Positions 62,676 to 64,000 of a DNA stretch of 64,000 nucleotides are shown here, piece after piece. Below the pieces are notes generated by a model. It searched no databases. It saw only the letters and a program-made list of their open reading frames with translations, and was not told the origin of the DNA. Position 1 is the stretch's first letter, and the number at the start of each line of letters is the position of its first letter. Source of the DNA: Roseofilum capinflatum BLCC-M114. GTDB taxonomy: Bacteria; Cyanobacteriota; Cyanobacteriia; Cyanobacteriales; Desertifilaceae. The DNA lies in assembly GCF_030068505.1 (NCBI RefSeq), contig NZ_JAQOSO010000011.1, forward strand, positions 1-64,000. Direction: 5' to 3'. Position numbers and translations under genes: made by a program.

Positions 62676-62843
62676 ATGATCAGGAATCCAAGCCATTCAC
62701 TGGAATTTAAGCCATCTACTGAAGGAGCGATTTTTGTTCCTAATCCTAATAATGATGATAGTGTAAAGATCGTCTTCACACCTCAAGGTAAAAAGCCAGT
62801 CGTCGTTACGCCCCTGCCCGTTTCACTTGTTCCGATGAATTAG
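62676..62843 (+). CDS. 55-residue protein upstream of the CAP/RTX gene
   Basis: A short frame MIRNPSHSLEFKPSTEGAIF ending LVPMN, with AGGGGG eight bases before its ATG. The composition is that of a soluble beta-type peptide (KIVFTPQGKKPVVVTPLPV) with no signal sequence. The TAG stop overlaps the AGGAGG of the next gene, nine bases before that ATG, so the two are probably translated together. No known family was recognised; it could be a leader peptide or a small partner. Confidence 0.5.
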   Translation: MIRNPSHSLEFKPSTEGAIFVPNPNNDDSVKIVFTPQGKKPVVVTPLPVSLVPMN

Positions 62844-62852
62844 GAGGCACTT

Positions 62853-64000
62853 ATGATTGATATCTTTAATCCTCTACCTGGGGATGGTTTAGAACCGGAA
62901 GAGCAAAAACTCTATACTCTTATTAATGAGTATCGCGGCCAAAATGGACTCCCTGCAATTCCTTTATCCAATGCTCTCACCTTAGTTGCTAATCGCCATG
63001 TTCAAGATGTTGCGGAAAATTTACAAATTACTATAGGCGATTCTCGTAATCCTCATTCTTGGAGTTGGGGAGCATACGATCCGGATAATGAAAGTACCTA
63101 TCCCAATATATGGGAAGCGCCTCAACGCTTGCAAACCGGTTATCCCGGTAATGGATATGAGAACTTCTTCCTAACTTCCGCTCCTTTGGCTACGGCTGAA
63201 CAGGCGTTTAATTCTTGGATTAATAGTCCCGATCACAATGCAACTATTCTCAATCAAGGGGACTGGCAACGTTTTTCCTGGGATGCTTTGGGTGTTGGGT
63301 TGTATGAGGGATACGGTGCGTTATGGTTTGGAGATGAACCCGATCCGACTGGAGCGCCGCCTATCGGTGGTTCGCCAACTCCTTCACCAACCCCGACTCC
63401 TAGTCCAAACTTAACTCCACCTTCTTTACCTCCTCTTCCTCCTTCTCCACCGACTCCACAGCCTACTCCCTTTATATTGGGTTCGGAGGCTAATGACCAA
63501 ATCATGGGAACTGCTGGTGTTGATACCATTTTGGCTCTAGGTGGAGACGATATTGCCATGGGAAATAGTGGCAATGATTATGTGAATGGGAATTTAGGGA
63601 ATGACCAAGTAGCGGGAGATTTTGGGGATGATTCCGTGCGCGGGGGACAGGGGAATGATTTTGTGACTGGGGGAGAGGGTAATGATTTTGTTTTTGGCGA
63701 TCGCCAAAACGATCAGGTTTTTGGTGATAACGGAGATGATATCCTCTATGGTGGCCAAAATGAAGATTATCTTGATGGAGGTGCGGGCAATGATATCCTC
63801 TACGGCGATCTCGGTGCTGATGTCCTAATTGGTGGTGCAGGCAATGATATTTTTGTCCTCCGTCCCGATGCCCCTGACCTAATTTTCTTCAATGATCTCG
63901 AAGATTTTATTGGCTTAACTGGAGGATTATCCTTTAATAGCTTAACCTTTAATTCTGGAATTGGAGACTTGGCAAATTCAACTTTAATTGCTCAAGCGGG
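62853..64000 (+). CDS. CAP/SCP-domain protein with RTX-like calcium repeats (partial, runs off window)
   Basis: The first 382 codons are present with no stop. Residues about 10-165 are a CAP (SCP/PR1) domain: NEYRGQNGLPAIPLSN, the His in NRHVQDVAENL, HSWSWGAYD, YENFF and AFNSWINSPDHNATIL. A Pro/Thr/Ser linker (about 170-205) follows, then RTX-type nonapeptide repeats (GGDDIAMGN, GNDYVNGN, GGAGNDILYGD and similar, about 215-335) that bind calcium in exported proteins. No N-terminal signal is seen, consistent with type I secretion through a C-terminal signal outside the window. AGGAGG lies just before ATG 62853. Confidence 0.88.
   Translation, partial: MIDIFNPLPGDGLEPEEQKLYTLINEYRGQNGLPAIPLSNALTLVANRHVQDVAENLQITIGDSRNPHSWSWGAYDPDNESTYPNIWEAPQRLQTGYPGNGYENFFLTSAPLATAEQAFNSWINSPDHNATILNQGDWQRFSWDALGVGLYEGYGALWFGDEPDPTGAPPIGGSPTPSPTPTPSPNLTPPSLPPLPPSPPTPQPTPFILGSEANDQIMGTAGVDTILALGGDDIAMGNSGNDYVNGNLGNDQVAGDFGDDSVRGGQGNDFVTGGEGNDFVFGDRQNDQVFGDNGDDILYGGQNEDYLDGGAGNDILYGDLGADVLIGGAGNDIFVLRPDAPDLIFFNDLEDFIGLTGGLSFNSLTFNSGIGDLANSTLIAQA

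Noticed and set aside
62519-62710. Plus-strand 63-codon frame
   Set aside because: Runs through the 14-bp inverted repeat and overlaps the better-supported 55-residue gene in another frame.
63254-63574. Minus-strand 106-codon Gly-rich frame
   Set aside because: Antisense to the Pro-rich linker and RTX repeats of the CAP protein, which explains its Gly/Val composition.

Overview
The window looks like chromosomal DNA of a cyanobacterium. The octamer GCGATCGC (HIP1) recurs throughout. It encodes the dark-operative protochlorophyllide reductase subunit ChlB, a RuBisCO-type LysR regulator, phycobilisome-like proteins, a PEP-CTERM protein, DUF4278, DUF3122 and DUF1997 proteins, and four Hanks-type Ser/Thr kinases. 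The density of short intergenic palindromes and of CHAT, STAND, Uma2 and toxin-antitoxin genes suits a filamentous, non-minimal genome. I cannot name a species. No rRNA, tRNA or CRISPR array was recognised.

Layout. 1-4.7 kb: an RND exporter carrying a repeat inserted in frame, a MntA/HepT toxin-antitoxin pair and a lone lasso-peptide-B2-like protease. 4.7-10.8 kb: an eight-gene minus-strand operon matching the photosystem II assembly (PAP, slr0144-slr0152-type) operon of Synechocystis: a roadblock-like protein, a 2Fe-2S ferredoxin, two phycobilisome-like proteins, two V4R proteins, a small two-repeat protein and an SpkG-like kinase. 11-15 kb: divergent rbcR-like regulator, a zinc-ribbon kinase, a ureohydrolase and a TPR protein. 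15-22 kb: a carotenoid-type FAD oxidoreductase, a DUF4278 protein, polyphosphate kinase, a GH13 enzyme and a YdcF-like protein. 22-30 kb: repeat-rich DNA with a DUF4058 remnant, a VapB-like protein, PEP synthase copy 1, glutamate dehydrogenase, a RelE/ParE-type pair, a mosaic of fragments copied from neighbouring genes, and a NUDIX hydrolase. 30-39 kb: ABC exporter, larB with a peptide-binding lipoprotein, a haem-binding/DUF3122 pair, a FecE-like ATPase, trpS and an MTHFR-like gene. 39-46 kb: chlB and three near-identical Uma2-family genes with variable coiled-coil tails, interrupted by a PEP-CTERM gene. 46-54 kb: a CPBP protease, an HxlR regulator, PEP synthase copy 2, a kinase with WD40 repeats and a DUF1997 protein.

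55.2-62.5 kb is the most interesting accessory locus. Five minus-strand genes, three of them joined by 4-nt ATGA overlaps or a 6-nt gap, run STAND ATPase, membrane Ser/Thr kinase with TPRs, exported FN3-like/TPR protein, exported TPR-CHAT protease, exported duplicated-domain protein. This reads as a sensing-to-protease pathway across the inner membrane. Divergent from it, behind a 14-bp inverted repeat, are a 55-residue protein and a CAP/SCP-domain protein with RTX-like calcium repeats that runs off the window.

Intergenic space is full of short repeats: TGTAGGGG...CCCCTACA palindromes, TACAGCGCTTCGCGCTGTA hairpins, GGGAGCAAGATGCTCCC hairpins, TGAGCGGAGTCGAAG elements, a 5-copy 30-bp array and GGGGAAT heptamers.
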